From Xanthomonas sp. XNM01 (GTDB taxonomy: Bacteria; Pseudomonadota; Gammaproteobacteria; Xanthomonadales; Xanthomonadaceae), in NCBI RefSeq assembly GCF_014851915.1, contig NZ_JACVAP010000003.1:434001-498000 (forward strand): a stretch of DNA of 64,000 nt, written 5' to 3'. Positions 1-9,296 of the stretch are shown here, in pieces (positions within the stretch are counted from its first letter, which is position 1; the number at the start of each line of letters is the position of its first letter). The translations under genes and the position numbers were made by a program. Under the pieces are notes generated by a model. That model ran no database searches and had not been told where the DNA came from. It worked only from the letters and a program-made list of their open reading frames with translations.

Positions 1-1
1 G

Positions 2-1075
2 GGCGAGTCGGCCACCCTGCAGCTGCGTCCCTCGCAGCCGATGCCGCTGCTGGGCTGGGCGCTGTGGCTGATCCTGATCGCCTGCACCCTGTACACGCTC
101 AAGCTGTTCCGGCAGCGCCTGCTGGCGCTGGTGGTGCTCGGTGGCGCCGGCCTGGTGGTCAGCATCACCTTCGTGTTCCTGTCCGCGCCCGACCTTGCCC
201 TGACCCAGCTGCTGGTCGAGATGGTCAGCCTGCCGCTGCTGCTCCTCGGCCTGCACTACCTGCCGCCGCGCTCGCCACCGGAGCGTGCGCCACGGCGGCG
301 CTGGCGCGACATCGTCGTGGCCGCGATCGCCGGCCTGGGGGTCGGGCTGCTGGCCTACGCGGTGATGACCCGCGCCGGCGGCGACCCGGTCAGCGCCGAG
401 ATGCTGACCCGCTCGCTGCCGGAGGCCTACGGCCGCAACGTGGTCAACGTGATCCTGGTCGACTTCCGCGGCTTCGACACCTTCGGTGAGATCACCGTGT
501 TCGGCATCGCCGCGCTGATCGTGCACGCACTGCTGCGGCGGGCCCGCCTGGCGCCGGAGAAGGTGATCGAGGGACCGCCGATCCAACTGCCGGTCCCGGC
601 CGACCTGGCCCAGCTGATGTTCCCGCTGACCCTGACCGTGTCGGTGTTCCTGTTCCTGCGCGGCCACAACGCGCCCGGCGGCGGCTTCATCGCCGGCCTG
701 GTGCTGGCGGTGCCGCTGCTGATCCAGTACGTGATCCAGGGCGCGGCGTCGGTCGAATCGCGGTTCGGCTTCGACTACATCCGCTGCATCGGTGTCGGCC
801 TGGTCGTGGCCGGCATCGGTGGCGTCGGCTCGATGGCCTTCGGTTATCCGTTCCTGACCAGCGGCCATGCCGACCTGCACCTGCCGCTGATCGGCGAGGT
901 GCCGCTGGCCAGCGCGATCGTGTTCGACACCGGCGTCTACCTGGTGGTGTTCGGCGGCGCGATGCTGATCCTGTCGATGATGGGCACCATCCGCCCGTCG
1001 CGTACCCGCGTGTCGCACCTGGGCGTGGTCGCGCCCGGCGACCGCTCCACCCGTACCGCGGAACTGAGGACCTGA
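2..1075 (+). CDS. mrpA: Mrp Na+/H+ antiporter subunit A, C-terminal part with fused MrpB domain (5' truncated)
   Basis: The frame is open from base 2, so this is the end of a larger gene cut by the window edge; 357 residues remain. The first part is hydrophobic and matches the C-terminal region of MrpA. Later residues carry the MrpB (MnhB) signature, including RGHNAPGGGFIAGL in a multi-helix segment. MrpA with a C-terminal MrpB domain is the fused arrangement found in many proteobacteria (PhaAB type). Mrp complexes exchange cytoplasmic Na+ (or K+) for protons across the inner membrane and are related to complex I membrane subunits. The stop codon TGA shares its last base with the ATG of the next gene, indicating translational coupling. 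The family call is firm; the ion transported is not shown by sequence. Confidence 0.93.
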   Translation, partial: GESATLQLRPSQPMPLLGWALWLILIACTLYTLKLFRQRLLALVVLGGAGLVVSITFVFLSAPDLALTQLLVEMVSLPLLLLGLHYLPPRSPPERAPRRRWRDIVVAAIAGLGVGLLAYAVMTRAGGDPVSAEMLTRSLPEAYGRNVVNVILVDFRGFDTFGEITVFGIAALIVHALLRRARLAPEKVIEGPPIQLPVPADLAQLMFPLTLTVSVFLFLRGHNAPGGGFIAGLVLAVPLLIQYVIQGAASVESRFGFDYIRCIGVGLVVAGIGGVGSMAFGYPFLTSGHADLHLPLIGEVPLASAIVFDTGVYLVVFGGAMLILSMMGTIRPSRTRVSHLGVVAPGDRSTRTAELRT

Positions 1076-1530
1076 TGGAATTCGCACTCGCCAGCGCCAT
1101 CGGCATCCTCACCGCCGCCGGCGTCTACCTGCTGCTGCGCGCGCGCAGTTTCGACGTGATCCTGGGCCTGACCCTGCTGTCGTACGCGACCAACCTGCTG
1201 ATCTTCGGCAGCGGCCGCCTGGTCTCGGGCCGGCCGCCGGTACTGCGCGACGGCGTGGCCGAGGATCTCAGCCACTACACCGACCCGCTGCCGCAGGCCC
1301 TGGTGCTGACCGCGATCGTGATCGCGTTCGCGATGACCGCGGTCAGCATCGTGGTCGCGATCCGCAGCCGCGCCGACAACGACAGCGACCACGTCGACGG
1401 CAGCAAGGCCGAGCGCGAGTTCATCGAGGCCGAGCAGCGCCGCCACGAGGAGGCGCGAGAGGCGGCGCATGCGCACGACGAGGCGCAGCCCGCCGCGCAG
1501 GCCGGTGCCGATGGAGACGCCCGCGCATGA
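1075..1530 (+). CDS. mrpC: Mrp Na+/H+ antiporter subunit C (NuoK-like)
   Basis: The 151-residue protein has three hydrophobic helices in its first ~105 residues, the NuoK-like fold of MrpC/MnhC, a membrane subunit of the hetero-oligomeric Mrp antiporter. The ATG overlaps the upstream stop by one base, and the gene ends inside the start of mrpD (ATGA overlap). Residues after about 105 form a charged tail rich in Glu, Ala, His and Asp (for example EREFIEAEQRRHEEAREAAH). This tail is probably a cytoplasmic helix and is longer than the roughly 110-residue core of the family. Family assignment is confident from sequence and position; the tail's role is unknown. Confidence 0.93.
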   Translation: MEFALASAIGILTAAGVYLLLRARSFDVILGLTLLSYATNLLIFGSGRLVSGRPPVLRDGVAEDLSHYTDPLPQALVLTAIVIAFAMTAVSIVVAIRSRADNDSDHVDGSKAEREFIEAEQRRHEEAREAAHAHDEAQPAAQAGADGDARA

Positions 1531-3095
1531 CCCATCTGGCGATCTTTCCGATCCTGATCCCGCTGTTCGCCGCGGCGATCGCGCTGTTCTTCGAACACCG
1601 CCGCTTCGGCATGGCGCCGCAGCGGACCGTGGCGTGGCTGTCGATGGCGGCGATGCTGGTCTGCGCGGTGCTGCTGGCGGTCGACGCCGGCGACGGCAGC
1701 ATCCGGGTCTACCTGCTCGGCGACTGGCCGTCGCGGCTGGGCATCGTGCTGATGGCCGACCGGCTGTCGGCGCTGATGCTGGTGCTGGCCTCGCTGCTGG
1801 GCAGCGCCTGCCTGCTGCACGCCTGTGCCGGCTGGGACAAGCGCGCACCGCATTTCCATGCGTTCTTCCAGTTCCAGCTGATGGGCCTGAACGGCGCCTT
1901 CCTGACCGGCGACGTGTTCAACCTGTTCGTGTTCTTCGAGGTGATGCTGATCGCCTCCTACGGCCTGCTGCTCAGCGGCGGCCGCGGCGAGCGGATGCGT
2001 GCCGGCCTGCACTACGTGGCCTTCAACGTCGCCGCCTCGACCCTGTTCCTGATCGCGCTGGGCCTGCTGTACGGCCTGCTGGGCTCGCTCAACATGGCCG
2101 AACTGGCGGTGCGCGTGGCCGAGGCGCCGGCGCAGGACCGCGCGCTGATCCAGGCCGCGGGCGGCCTGCTGCTGGTGGTGTTCTGCTCCAAGGCCGCGCT
2201 GCTGCCGCTGTACCTGTGGCTGCCGCAGGCCTACACGCACGCCCCGGCAGCGGTGGCGGCGCTGTTCGCGATCATGACCAAGGTCGGCCTGTACGCGCTG
2301 CTGCGGGTCAGCAGCCTGGTGTTCGGCGTCGATGCCGGCGCGCTGGCCGGCTTCGCCTGGCCATGGCTGCTGCCGCTGGGCGTGGCCGGGCTGATGCTGG
2401 CCGGCCTCGGCGTGCTGGCCGCCGACCGCCTGCGCCTGCTGGCCGCCTACCTGGTGCTCGGCTCGGCCTCGACCCTGTTCATCGCCTTCGCGCTGGACAC
2501 CGTCGACAGCGTCTCGGCCGGCATCTACTACCTGGCGCACAGCACCTTCGCCGGCGCGGCCATGTTCCTGATCGCCGACCTGGTCCGCCGCCGCCGCGGC
2601 GCCGCCGGCGACCGCAAGGACCTGATCGCCGCGCTGCCGGGCAAGACCGTGCCGGCGCTGCTGTTCTTCGCGGCCGCCATCTCGCTGGCCGGCCTGCCGC
2701 CGCTGTCGGGGTTCTTCGGCAAGCTGCTGCTGCTGTCGGCGGTGCCGGCCGGCGGCACCACGTTCTGGGTCTGGCTGGCGGTGCTGCTGAGCAGCTTCAT
2801 GATGCTGGTCGGCCTCGCCCGTGCCGGCACCCGGCTGTTCTGGCGGGTCGAGCCATGGCCCGATGCGAGCCCTGCGCGGCTGGCCGCCTACGTGCCGGCC
2901 GACCGGGTCCGCGCGGCACCGGCGCGCCCGCTGGAAACCGGCGCCGCACTGCTGCTGCTGGGCTACGGTGTGGCGATGGTGCTGTGCGCCGCCCCGCTGC
3001 TCGACTACACCCGTGCCACCGCCGACCAGCTGAAGGCACCCGGCACCTACGTCGAGCAGATCCGCGCCGCGACCCCGCTGCTGAGGGAGCCCTGA
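1527..3095 (+). CDS. mrpD: Mrp Na+/H+ antiporter subunit D (NuoM/NuoN-like)
   Basis: This 522-residue polytopic membrane protein belongs to the proton-conducting antiporter family shared with complex I NuoL/M/N. The central region holds the family features: FFEVMLIASYGLLLSGG, a conserved lysine in FCSKAALLPLYLWLPQAYTH, and a second in AIMTKVGLYALLR. These Glu and Lys residues line the proposed proton path. The length is normal for MrpD. The start ATG overlaps the mrpC stop as ATGA, and the stop overlaps the mrpE start by one base, so the order C-D-E is tightly coupled. Confidence 0.95.
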   Translation: MTHLAIFPILIPLFAAAIALFFEHRRFGMAPQRTVAWLSMAAMLVCAVLLAVDAGDGSIRVYLLGDWPSRLGIVLMADRLSALMLVLASLLGSACLLHACAGWDKRAPHFHAFFQFQLMGLNGAFLTGDVFNLFVFFEVMLIASYGLLLSGGRGERMRAGLHYVAFNVAASTLFLIALGLLYGLLGSLNMAELAVRVAEAPAQDRALIQAAGGLLLVVFCSKAALLPLYLWLPQAYTHAPAAVAALFAIMTKVGLYALLRVSSLVFGVDAGALAGFAWPWLLPLGVAGLMLAGLGVLAADRLRLLAAYLVLGSASTLFIAFALDTVDSVSAGIYYLAHSTFAGAAMFLIADLVRRRRGAAGDRKDLIAALPGKTVPALLFFAAAISLAGLPPLSGFFGKLLLLSAVPAGGTTFWVWLAVLLSSFMMLVGLARAGTRLFWRVEPWPDASPARLAAYVPADRVRAAPARPLETGAALLLLGYGVAMVLCAAPLLDYTRATADQLKAPGTYVEQIRAATPLLREP

Positions 3096-3592
3096 TGAAT
3101 CGACTGCGCAAACGCCTGATCCCGTCGCTGCCGCTGAGCCTGTCAGTGTTCTGCTTCTGGCTGCTGATGAACGACGGCGTCACCAGCGGCCAGGTCGCCC
3201 TGGCCACGCTGCTGGCGCTGGTGATCCCGCTGTTCGCCGCACGCCTGGACCGCGAGTTCGCGCGGATCGGAAAGATCAGTGGCATTCCGCGCATGATCGC
3301 GGTGCTGGCGGTGGACATCGTGCTGTCCAACATCACCGTCGCCCGCCAGGTGCTGGGCGACGAAGCCGAGATCACGCCCGGCCTCCTCTGGGTGCCGCTG
3401 GACATCGGCAATATCCATGGCATCGCCGCGCTGACCAGCATCATTACCCTGACGCCCGGCACGGTCTCGGCCGTGCTCTCGGACGATCGCCGCCACCTGC
3501 TGATCCACGTGCTGAACCTGAAGAATCCGGAGGCGGTGATCCGCGACATCAAGACCCGTTACGAGGCCCCGCTGATGGAGATCTTCCCGTGA
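3095..3592 (+). CDS. mrpE: Mrp Na+/H+ antiporter subunit E
   Basis: The 165-residue protein has two N-terminal membrane segments followed by a soluble domain, as expected for MrpE/MnhE. The motif LTSIITLTPGTVSAVL in the second half is the family hallmark. The ATG shares one base with the mrpD stop, and the gene ends overlapping the GTG start of mrpF by four bases. MrpE is the Mrp subunit without a complex I counterpart and is needed for a stable complex in characterised systems. Confidence 0.94.
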   Translation: MNRLRKRLIPSLPLSLSVFCFWLLMNDGVTSGQVALATLLALVIPLFAARLDREFARIGKISGIPRMIAVLAVDIVLSNITVARQVLGDEAEITPGLLWVPLDIGNIHGIAALTSIITLTPGTVSAVLSDDRRHLLIHVLNLKNPEAVIRDIKTRYEAPLMEIFP

Positions 3593-3873
3593 CCCCGCAG
3601 GCGCTGGTCGGCCTGGCGATCGTCGCTGCGATGCATGCGGTCGGGCTGGCGATGCTGATGGCGCTGTGGCGCCTGCTCAAGGGCCCGAGCGTGCCGGACC
3701 GGATCCTGGCGCTGGACACGCTGTTCGTGGCCACCATCGCCCAGCTGATGCTGCTGGGCATGCACATGGACACGCCGATCTACTTCGAGGTCGCGCTGAT
3801 CATCGCGATGCTGGGCTTCGTCGGCACCGTGGTGCTGAGCAAGTACGTGCTGCGCAGGGATATCGTCGAATGA
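3589..3873 (+). CDS. mrpF: Mrp Na+/H+ antiporter subunit F
   Basis: The 94-residue protein has three transmembrane helices and the MrpF motif GPSVPDRILALDTL after the first helix. The Asp in PDR is conserved in the family. The start is a GTG in a GTGA overlap with the mrpE stop, and its stop overlaps the mrpG ATG. It acts as a small membrane subunit of the antiporter complex. Confidence 0.94.
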   Translation: MTPQALVGLAIVAAMHAVGLAMLMALWRLLKGPSVPDRILALDTLFVATIAQLMLLGMHMDTPIYFEVALIIAMLGFVGTVVLSKYVLRRDIVE

Positions 3874-4259
3874 GCTGGATCGTCGCCGCCCTGCTGGTCC
3901 TGCTGCTGGCTGCCGGCAGCTTCTTCATCCTGGTCGGCTCCTACAGCCTGACCAAGCTGTCGGACTTCTTCAAACGGCTGCACGGCCCGACCAAGGCCAG
4001 CACGCTGGGCGTGGGCTGCGTACTGCTGGCCTCGGTCGGCTACCACGCGTTGAGCGGGCTCGATCCGCAGCCGCGCGAACTGCTGATCACCGCGTTCCTG
4101 TTCATCACCGCGCCGATCAGCGCGCACCTGATGGCCAAGGCCGCCCTGGCGCTGAAGATGGCCGAGCGGCCACCCGCACCGGGCAGCGACGAGGTGCCCG
4201 CGGTGTCGGCGGTCGAGGGCGACAGCGGCAAGGACGCGAGCGGCAGCGACCAGCGTTGA
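3870..4259 (+). CDS. mrpG: Mrp Na+/H+ antiporter subunit G
   Basis: The 129-residue protein has three hydrophobic helices and the family signature DFFKRLHGPTKASTLG, followed by LLASVGYH and LFITAPISAHLMAKAA. It begins with an ATG in an ATGA overlap with mrpF and is the last gene of the operon. A polar, disordered-looking C-terminal tail of about 30 residues (acidic, Ser/Gly rich) follows the membrane core. Confidence 0.94.
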   Translation: MSWIVAALLVLLLAAGSFFILVGSYSLTKLSDFFKRLHGPTKASTLGVGCVLLASVGYHALSGLDPQPRELLITAFLFITAPISAHLMAKAALALKMAERPPAPGSDEVPAVSAVEGDSGKDASGSDQR

Positions 4260-4754
4260 GCCGGAGCCGCTGCGCGGCGACGGGTCACGCCCCCATCAGC
4301 CTGCGACGGACAGCGCGTGGCGCGTTCGTCGCCAATGGGACCGGGAACCCGCACCGCGGCCGCCAGCTGTGGTGCCGTTCAAATGCGCCTTCCGATCCCC
4401 ATGCAGCGCACGGACGATGGCGCGTTGCATCGCGGTCAGGAGGCTGGCAGGCGCCAGCCGCTCGAATGAGAGCCTGGTCGCGTCGATGCCGCGCCCGAAC
4501 GGACCGCAGACCAGGCCGGCAGGCCGGTGCGCACTGTGCGATTGCGTGGGCACGCTCGACACCGAAGGCACGGATGGCGATACGCAGCCGAGGATGGCGA
4601 TCGCGCGAGGCTGCAGGACCGGACGCCAGGACGCGGCATGCCGATGGCTGCCATCGCGCGCCGCGCGTCCCCAAGACGTCGTCGCTCGACGGCAGCATCG
4701 CTGCTACCGATGGTCATCGCGCCACACGCGGGCATCGAAGCCCCGCGATGCAGG
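4260..4754. other. Gene-poor intergenic stretch between mrpG and the converging exchanger gene
   Basis: About 495 bases with no convincing gene. The frames that stay open have Arg/Ala/Pro-rich translations and no recognisable domain. The flanking genes converge here, so a shared termination zone is expected, but I found no strong hairpin with a T-tract. Confidence 0.5.
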
Positions 4755-5702
4755 CTAGAGCAGCAGCAGTTCCAGCAGCACCCAGCCCACGAAGGCAGCC
4801 AACAGCACCACGCCCTCACCGCGGCTGACCCGCGCACCGCTGCGCAGCATCGGATAGAGCACCAGCGACAGCGCGACGATCGCCGGCAGCTCCAGCCGCA
4901 CGAACGAAGCCGGCAACGCGATCGGCTGCAGCGCGGCCATGCCGCCGACGATGAACAGCAGGTTGAACAGGCTGGAGCCGACCACGTGGCCGGCGACCAT
5001 GTCGCCCTGCCCGCGGCGCGCGGCGATCACCGCGGCCGCCACCTCGGGCAGCGCGGTGGCGATCGCCACCGGCAGCAGGCCGACCAGCAACGGACTCAGG
5101 CCCCAGGCCTGGCCGAGCGCCATGCCGCCATCGACCACCCAGCGCGCGCCGAACCAGAGCAGCGCCGAAGCGATCGCCAGGCGCAGCAGGTTCAGCGGCA
5201 GGCCGGTACGGGTGGCGGCGAACGCCACCACGCTGGCCTGCGCGTCGGCATCCTCGCGCCCGGTGCGGGTCAGCAGCCAGGCACAGACCGCGGCGAAGCC
5301 CACCAGCAGCAATGCGCCCTCGCCCCGTCCCAGCACGCCGTCCAGCCCGAACGCCAGCAACGCGAAGGCGGCCACGGCCAGCAGCACCAGCAGCGGAGCC
5401 AGCCGGCGCACGTGCAGCAGCAGCGGCGCGGCGAGCGCCGCAACGCCGAGGGTCAGACCGAGATTGGCCAGGGTGCTGCCGACCGCATTGCCCAGCGCCA
5501 GATGGGGCTGCCCACGGACGACGGCGGCAACGTTGACCGCCAGCTCCGGCAGCGAGGTGCCGAAGGCCACCAGCAGCATGCCGGCCACGAACGGACGCAC
5601 GCCCAGCGTCTGCGCCAGTCCCGACACGCCCTTGACCAGCGAGTCGCTGGCCAGCGCGAGCAGAAGCACGCCGCCAGCCAGTCCGAGCAGTCCTTCGAGC
5701 AT
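4755..5702 (-). CDS. CaCA-family Na+/Ca2+ (cation/H+) exchanger
   Basis: The 315-residue protein is almost wholly hydrophobic, with two inverted alpha-repeats: GTSLPELAVN near residue 50 and ATALPEVAAA in the second half. Each is followed by a GS-N motif (VGSTLANLGL and VGSSLFNLLFIVG). These are the ion-binding repeats of the YrbG/NCX-type CaCA superfamily, inner-membrane exchangers of Ca2+ or another cation for Na+ or H+. I chose the ATG preceded by GGAGG at eight-base spacing; a GTG three codons upstream overlaps that ribosome site. The gene lies convergent to the Mrp operon. Substrate is not determinable from sequence. Confidence 0.88.
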   Translation of the reverse strand: MLEGLLGLAGGVLLLALASDSLVKGVSGLAQTLGVRPFVAGMLLVAFGTSLPELAVNVAAVVRGQPHLALGNAVGSTLANLGLTLGVAALAAPLLLHVRRLAPLLVLLAVAAFALLAFGLDGVLGRGEGALLLVGFAAVCAWLLTRTGREDADAQASVVAFAATRTGLPLNLLRLAIASALLWFGARWVVDGGMALGQAWGLSPLLVGLLPVAIATALPEVAAAVIAARRGQGDMVAGHVVGSSLFNLLFIVGGMAALQPIALPASFVRLELPAIVALSLVLYPMLRSGARVSRGEGVVLLAAFVGWVLLELLLL

Positions 5703-5772
5703 CGCCGCCACCTCCGTCCGGTTGCGGCGATTCTATGCGCAACGCCACGCCTTCGCGGCGTGAGGGTTGGCC

Positions 5773-6408
5773 TCAGCCGCAGCGTTCCACGTAATCCACC
5801 TGCGGCGGCAGGCCGATCCGCCAGGCGTCGACCCGGCCCTCGGCATCGGTCTCGAACAGCAGGACCGCCTCGGCGCCTTCCTGGCGGACCCGCAGGTACC
5901 TGGCGCCTTCGACGTACTTGTGCGCCTGCTCCTCGACCCGGCCCGGATAGAGCGTGCCGATGTCGCCGGCCTCCATGCCGACCCGGCCGCCGCCCGGTGC
6001 GACGGTGGCCGCGTCCTCGACGTCGGCGCGGACGAAGCGCCCGCCCTCGATCATGAAGCCGATGCCGAACCCGGCCGCGTCGCGCGGTTCCGGCCGCAAG
6101 TAGTAGCAGGCGTCGGGATCGGACTGGTCGGCCTGGCCCTGCATCGGCCCGCCCCATGCCATGCGCACCGCCTCGGCCTCGGTGCCGAACGGCGCGGCGC
6201 CGAATCCCGCGAAATCCAGCGCGCCCGGTGCGGCCGGACGCGGCGCGGTGGCCGGCGGCACGTCCTCGGCCGGCTCGTGCAGGTCCTCGTCGGCGCCGGC
6301 ATCCTGCGCGGCAGCGTTACCGGACGACACCGGTTCCTCGGGCGAGGGCGAACAGGCGGCCAGCAGCAGGCAGGCGGCAAGTGCCGGGGCGAGCGGATTG
6401 GACTTCAT
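5773..6408 (-). CDS. Predicted lipoprotein of unknown function
   Basis: The 211-residue protein begins with a lipoprotein signal peptide ending in LLLAACS (lipobox LAAC, Cys about residue 19), so it should be anchored in the envelope facing the periplasm. A low-complexity Ala/Glu/Asp/Pro linker follows. The C-terminal ~130 residues look folded, with motifs such as DACYYLRPEP and VDYVERCG containing three cysteines that could pair. I do not recognise a domain. It precedes the exchanger gene on the same strand by about 70 bases and could be cotranscribed. Confidence 0.75.
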   Translation of the reverse strand: MKSNPLAPALAACLLLAACSPSPEEPVSSGNAAAQDAGADEDLHEPAEDVPPATAPRPAAPGALDFAGFGAAPFGTEAEAVRMAWGGPMQGQADQSDPDACYYLRPEPRDAAGFGIGFMIEGGRFVRADVEDAATVAPGGGRVGMEAGDIGTLYPGRVEEQAHKYVEGARYLRVRQEGAEAVLLFETDAEGRVDAWRIGLPPQVDYVERCG

Positions 6409-6708
6409 GGCGACTCCGACGACGTGAACCGGCTCAGGATTGCATCGGCCCCGTCAACGACGGGCGAAAGCGCTGCCGCTGCGTCGGGGTGAGCCACGGA
6501 CGGAACGTCGCGCCGTGTCGGCGGCGGCATCGACACGTCCGCAGGTCCGGTCCCGACGACGGAACGGGCGCGGACGCGATGCGGAAGGCGGCACCGGGCT
6601 GGCAGTGACGGCGGCAGTGGCGACGATGCCGGTCTGGCAGGAGCTTCCGGCAGCCCGCAATCCCCGCCACGACTGCCATTGGCCGCGCCCGCACCACTGC
6701 CGGTGCGG
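6409..6708. other. Intergenic stretch upstream of the lipoprotein gene
   Basis: About 300 bases between the start of the lipoprotein gene and the end of hmgA. I see no credible coding frame, RNA gene or clear terminator. It should hold the lipoprotein promoter and the hmgA 3' region. Confidence 0.45.
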
Positions 6709-8007
6709 TCACACCTGGAAGTGGCGGCGCAGCCCGGCCCAGCACTGCTGGTAGTCGCGCTGGCGATGATCGGCCTCCAGCGCCTGCGCGGTCGGCCGGA
6801 TCACGCCACGGGTCTCGAACATGAAGGCCATGGTTTCGGCGATCACGTCGGGCGAGGACAGGTCGGCGGCGCTGGCCTTCTCGAAGGTCGCCGCATCCGG
6901 CCCGTGGCCGGTCATGCAGTTGTGCAGCGAGCAGCCGCCGGGCACGAAGCCCTCGGCCTTGGCGTCGTAGGCGCCGTGCAGCAGACCCATGAACTCGCTG
7001 GCGATGTTGCGGTGGAACCACGGCGGACGGAACGTGTCCTGCGCCACCAGCCAGCGCGGTGGGAAGATCGCGAAGTCCATATTGGCCGTGCCCGGCGTGT
7101 CGCTGGGCGAGGTCAGCACGGTGAAGATCGACGGATCGGGATGGTCGAAGCTGATCGAACCGATGGTGTTGAAGCGGCGCAGATCGTAGCGGTACGGCGC
7201 GTAGTTGCCGTGCCAGCCGACCACGTCCAGCGGGCTGTGGCCGATGTCGGCGCGCCACAGGTGGCCCTGGAACTTGGCGACCAGCTCGAAGTCGCCTTCT
7301 GCATCCTCGTAGGCGGCGACCGGCGTTTCGAAATCGCGCGGATTGGCCAGGCCGTTGGAGCCGATCGGCCCGAGGTCGGGCAGCCTCAACAGTGCGCCGA
7401 AATTCTCGAGCACATAGCCGCGCGACGGGCCATCGGGCAGCGCGACGCTGAAGCGCACGCCACGCGGGATCACCGCGATCTGCTGCGGCTCGACCTCGAT
7501 CACGCCGAGCTCGGTCGCGATCCTCAGCCGACCCAGCTGCGGCAGCAGCATCAGTTCGGCGTCGGCGTCGTAGAACCAGCGGCCCTGCATGTCGCGATCC
7601 GCCGCGTACAGGTGGATGCCGACGCCGGCCTGCGCGGCGGCCGAGCCGTTGCCGGCCATCGTGTACAGGCCTTCGACGAAATCGGTCGCCGTGGCGGGCA
7701 GCGGCAGGGGATTCCAGCGCAGCTGGTCCGGCGTGAGCGGGCCATCGCCGAAGTCGTTGTGGAAGCGCGGCGCACCGGCGAACAGCGAGAACGCGCCATG
7801 CATCGCCGCCGGACGGATCCGGTACAGCCAGCTGCGCCGGTTCTCGCTGCGCGGCGCGGTGAACGCGGTGCCGCTCAGCTGCTCGGCGTACAGCCCGTGC
7901 GCGACCCGCTGCGGCGAGTTGCGCCCGACCGGCAGCGCACCCGGCACCGCCTCGGTGGCGAAGCCGTTGCCGAAGCCGGTCATGTAGTCCGAACGCTGGT
8001 TGTTCAT
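6709..8007 (-). CDS. hmgA: Homogentisate 1,2-dioxygenase
   Basis: The 432-residue enzyme opens the ring of homogentisate to maleylacetoacetate with non-haem Fe(II) and O2, in tyrosine and phenylalanine breakdown. The start begins [20 protein letters not shown], the conserved N-terminus of the family. The iron ligands are visible: His332 and Glu338 in [12 protein letters not shown] and His368 in GHGPD, with the same spacing as His335/Glu341/His371 of the human enzyme. Length is normal. It lies 79 bases downstream of hppD on the same strand, so the two probably form a transcription unit. Downstream maleylacetoacetate isomerase and fumarylacetoacetase are not in the window. Confidence 0.97.
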   Translation of the reverse strand: MNNQRSDYMTGFGNGFATEAVPGALPVGRNSPQRVAHGLYAEQLSGTAFTAPRSENRRSWLYRIRPAAMHGAFSLFAGAPRFHNDFGDGPLTPDQLRWNPLPLPATATDFVEGLYTMAGNGSAAAQAGVGIHLYAADRDMQGRWFYDADAELMLLPQLGRLRIATELGVIEVEPQQIAVIPRGVRFSVALPDGPSRGYVLENFGALLRLPDLGPIGSNGLANPRDFETPVAAYEDAEGDFELVAKFQGHLWRADIGHSPLDVVGWHGNYAPYRYDLRRFNTIGSISFDHPDPSIFTVLTSPSDTPGTANMDFAIFPPRWLVAQDTFRPPWFHRNIASEFMGLLHGAYDAKAEGFVPGGCSLHNCMTGHGPDAATFEKASAADLSSPDVIAETMAFMFETRGVIRPTAQALEADHRQRDYQQCWAGLRRHFQV

Positions 8008-8086
8008 CGCTGCCTCGCAGATGGACGCTGTGCGCCCGGCGCGCGCCTGGCCCTCCCGCCGTCGCGCACCGGGCACACAACCTGAG

Positions 8087-9211
8087 TCAGAGCACGCCGC
8101 GACGCATCTGGTCGCGTTCGATGCTCTCGAACAGGGCCTGGAAGTTGCCTTCGCCGAAGCCTTCGTTGCCCTTGCGCTGGATGATCTCGAAGAAGATCGG
8201 GCCCAGCGCGTTCTGGGTGAAGATCTGCAGCAGCTTGCGCTGTTTGGTCTCCACGTCGGCGTCGATCAGGATCTTGTTGCGGCGCAGCCGCTCCACGTCC
8301 TCGCCATGCGCCGGGATGCGCTGGTCGATCACGTCGAAGTAGGTATCGGGCGTATCCAGGAAATCGATGCCGGCCTCGCGCATCTTCTCCACCGTGGCGT
8401 AGATGTCGTCGGTGAAGCAGGCGATGTGCTGGATGCCTTCGCCGTGGTAGCTGTCCAGGTACTCGTTGATCTGCGACTTGGGGTCGGACGATTCGTTGAG
8501 CGGGATGCGGACCATGCCGTCCGGCGCGGTCATTGCCTTGGACAGCAGGCCGGTCTTGGCGCCCTTGATGTCGAAGTAGCGGATCTCGCGGAAGTTGAAC
8601 AGGCGCTCGTAGTAGTCGGACCACGTCGCCATGTTGCCCTGGTAGAGGTTGTGGGTGAGGTGGTCGATGAAGGTCAGGCCGAAGCCGGCCGGCTTCTTCT
8701 CGGCGCCCTCGATCCATTCGTAGTCCGGGTCGAAGATCTCGCCGTCGTCGTTGTAGCGGTCGACCAGGTACAGCATGCAGTCGCCGATGCCCTTGATCAC
8801 CGGCGCGGCCACCGCCTTGGTCAGCTCCTCCTCCGGCGCGAACGAAGCCGCGCCATTGCGCAGCGCCTGCACGCGCACCCACTCGGCGAGCTTGTTGAAG
8901 CGGATCGCGAAGCCGCAGGCGCTCGGGCCGTGCTCGGCTGCGAACCGGGCCGCGAACGAATCCGGATCCTCGTTGACCAGGAAGGTGCAGTCGCCCTGCC
9001 GGTAGGTGGTGATCCGGCGGCTGCGATGGCGCGCGACCGCGGTGAAACCGAGCTTGCGGAAGTAGTCGTGCAACAGGTCGCCCTGCCCGGCCGGCGCGGC
9101 GAACTCGACGAATTCGAACCCGTCGATGCCCATCGGATTCTCGAAACGGGTGACGTCCATGCCGGCGGCGTTGGCGGACTGCTGCGAGGGGGCTTGCGGT
9201 TGCGCGCTCAT
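8087..9211 (-). CDS. hppD: 4-hydroxyphenylpyruvate dioxygenase
   Basis: The 374-residue enzyme converts 4-hydroxyphenylpyruvate to homogentisate, the step before hmgA. It shows two vicinal-oxygen-chelate domains and the three iron ligands: His184 (FIDHLTHN), His262 (IQHIACF) and Glu342 (FFEIIQRKG), spaced as in the Pseudomonas enzyme. The start is the ATG giving MSAQPQ, preceded by AGGAAG at five bases. The gene faces a MarR-type regulator across an 85-base gap that holds a palindrome, so local control is likely. Confidence 0.97.
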   Translation of the reverse strand: MSAQPQAPSQQSANAAGMDVTRFENPMGIDGFEFVEFAAPAGQGDLLHDYFRKLGFTAVARHRSRRITTYRQGDCTFLVNEDPDSFAARFAAEHGPSACGFAIRFNKLAEWVRVQALRNGAASFAPEEELTKAVAAPVIKGIGDCMLYLVDRYNDDGEIFDPDYEWIEGAEKKPAGFGLTFIDHLTHNLYQGNMATWSDYYERLFNFREIRYFDIKGAKTGLLSKAMTAPDGMVRIPLNESSDPKSQINEYLDSYHGEGIQHIACFTDDIYATVEKMREAGIDFLDTPDTYFDVIDQRIPAHGEDVERLRRNKILIDADVETKQRKLLQIFTQNALGPIFFEIIQRKGNEGFGEGNFQALFESIERDQMRRGVL

Positions 9212-9259
9212 GATGGCTTCCTGACACCCAGTCGGGGCGGGTGCGATACGCCCTTTATA

Positions 9260-9273
9260 GTTTCCATTGAAAC
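9260..9273. promoter_or_regulatory. Palindromic operator candidate between hppD and the MarR gene
   Basis: GTTTC-CATT-GAAAC is a perfect 5-base inverted repeat with a 4-base spacer, set in a short AT-rich patch (TTTATAG just upstream) in a GC-rich intergenic region only 85 bases long. Its place between a MarR gene and its likely target suits a MarR dimer site. Function is inferred from position and symmetry only. Confidence 0.55.
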
Positions 9274-9296
9274 CACAAGCAAGGTGCCGTGCAGCA

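Noticed and set aside
1275-2540. 421-codon minus-strand frame opposite mrpC/mrpD
   Set aside because: Gln/His/Arg-rich translation with no domain, antisense to two well-recognised genes; a GC-driven shadow.
1469-3592. Long open frame on the plus strand across mrpD and mrpE
   Set aside because: Its early part is an out-of-frame Arg/Pro/Ala-rich reading of mrpD; only the last 165 codons are the real mrpE gene, listed separately.
4260-4754. Several 90- to 190-codon frames in the gap after mrpG
   Set aside because: They overlap one another on both strands, have Arg/Ala-rich compositions and no ribosome site or domain.
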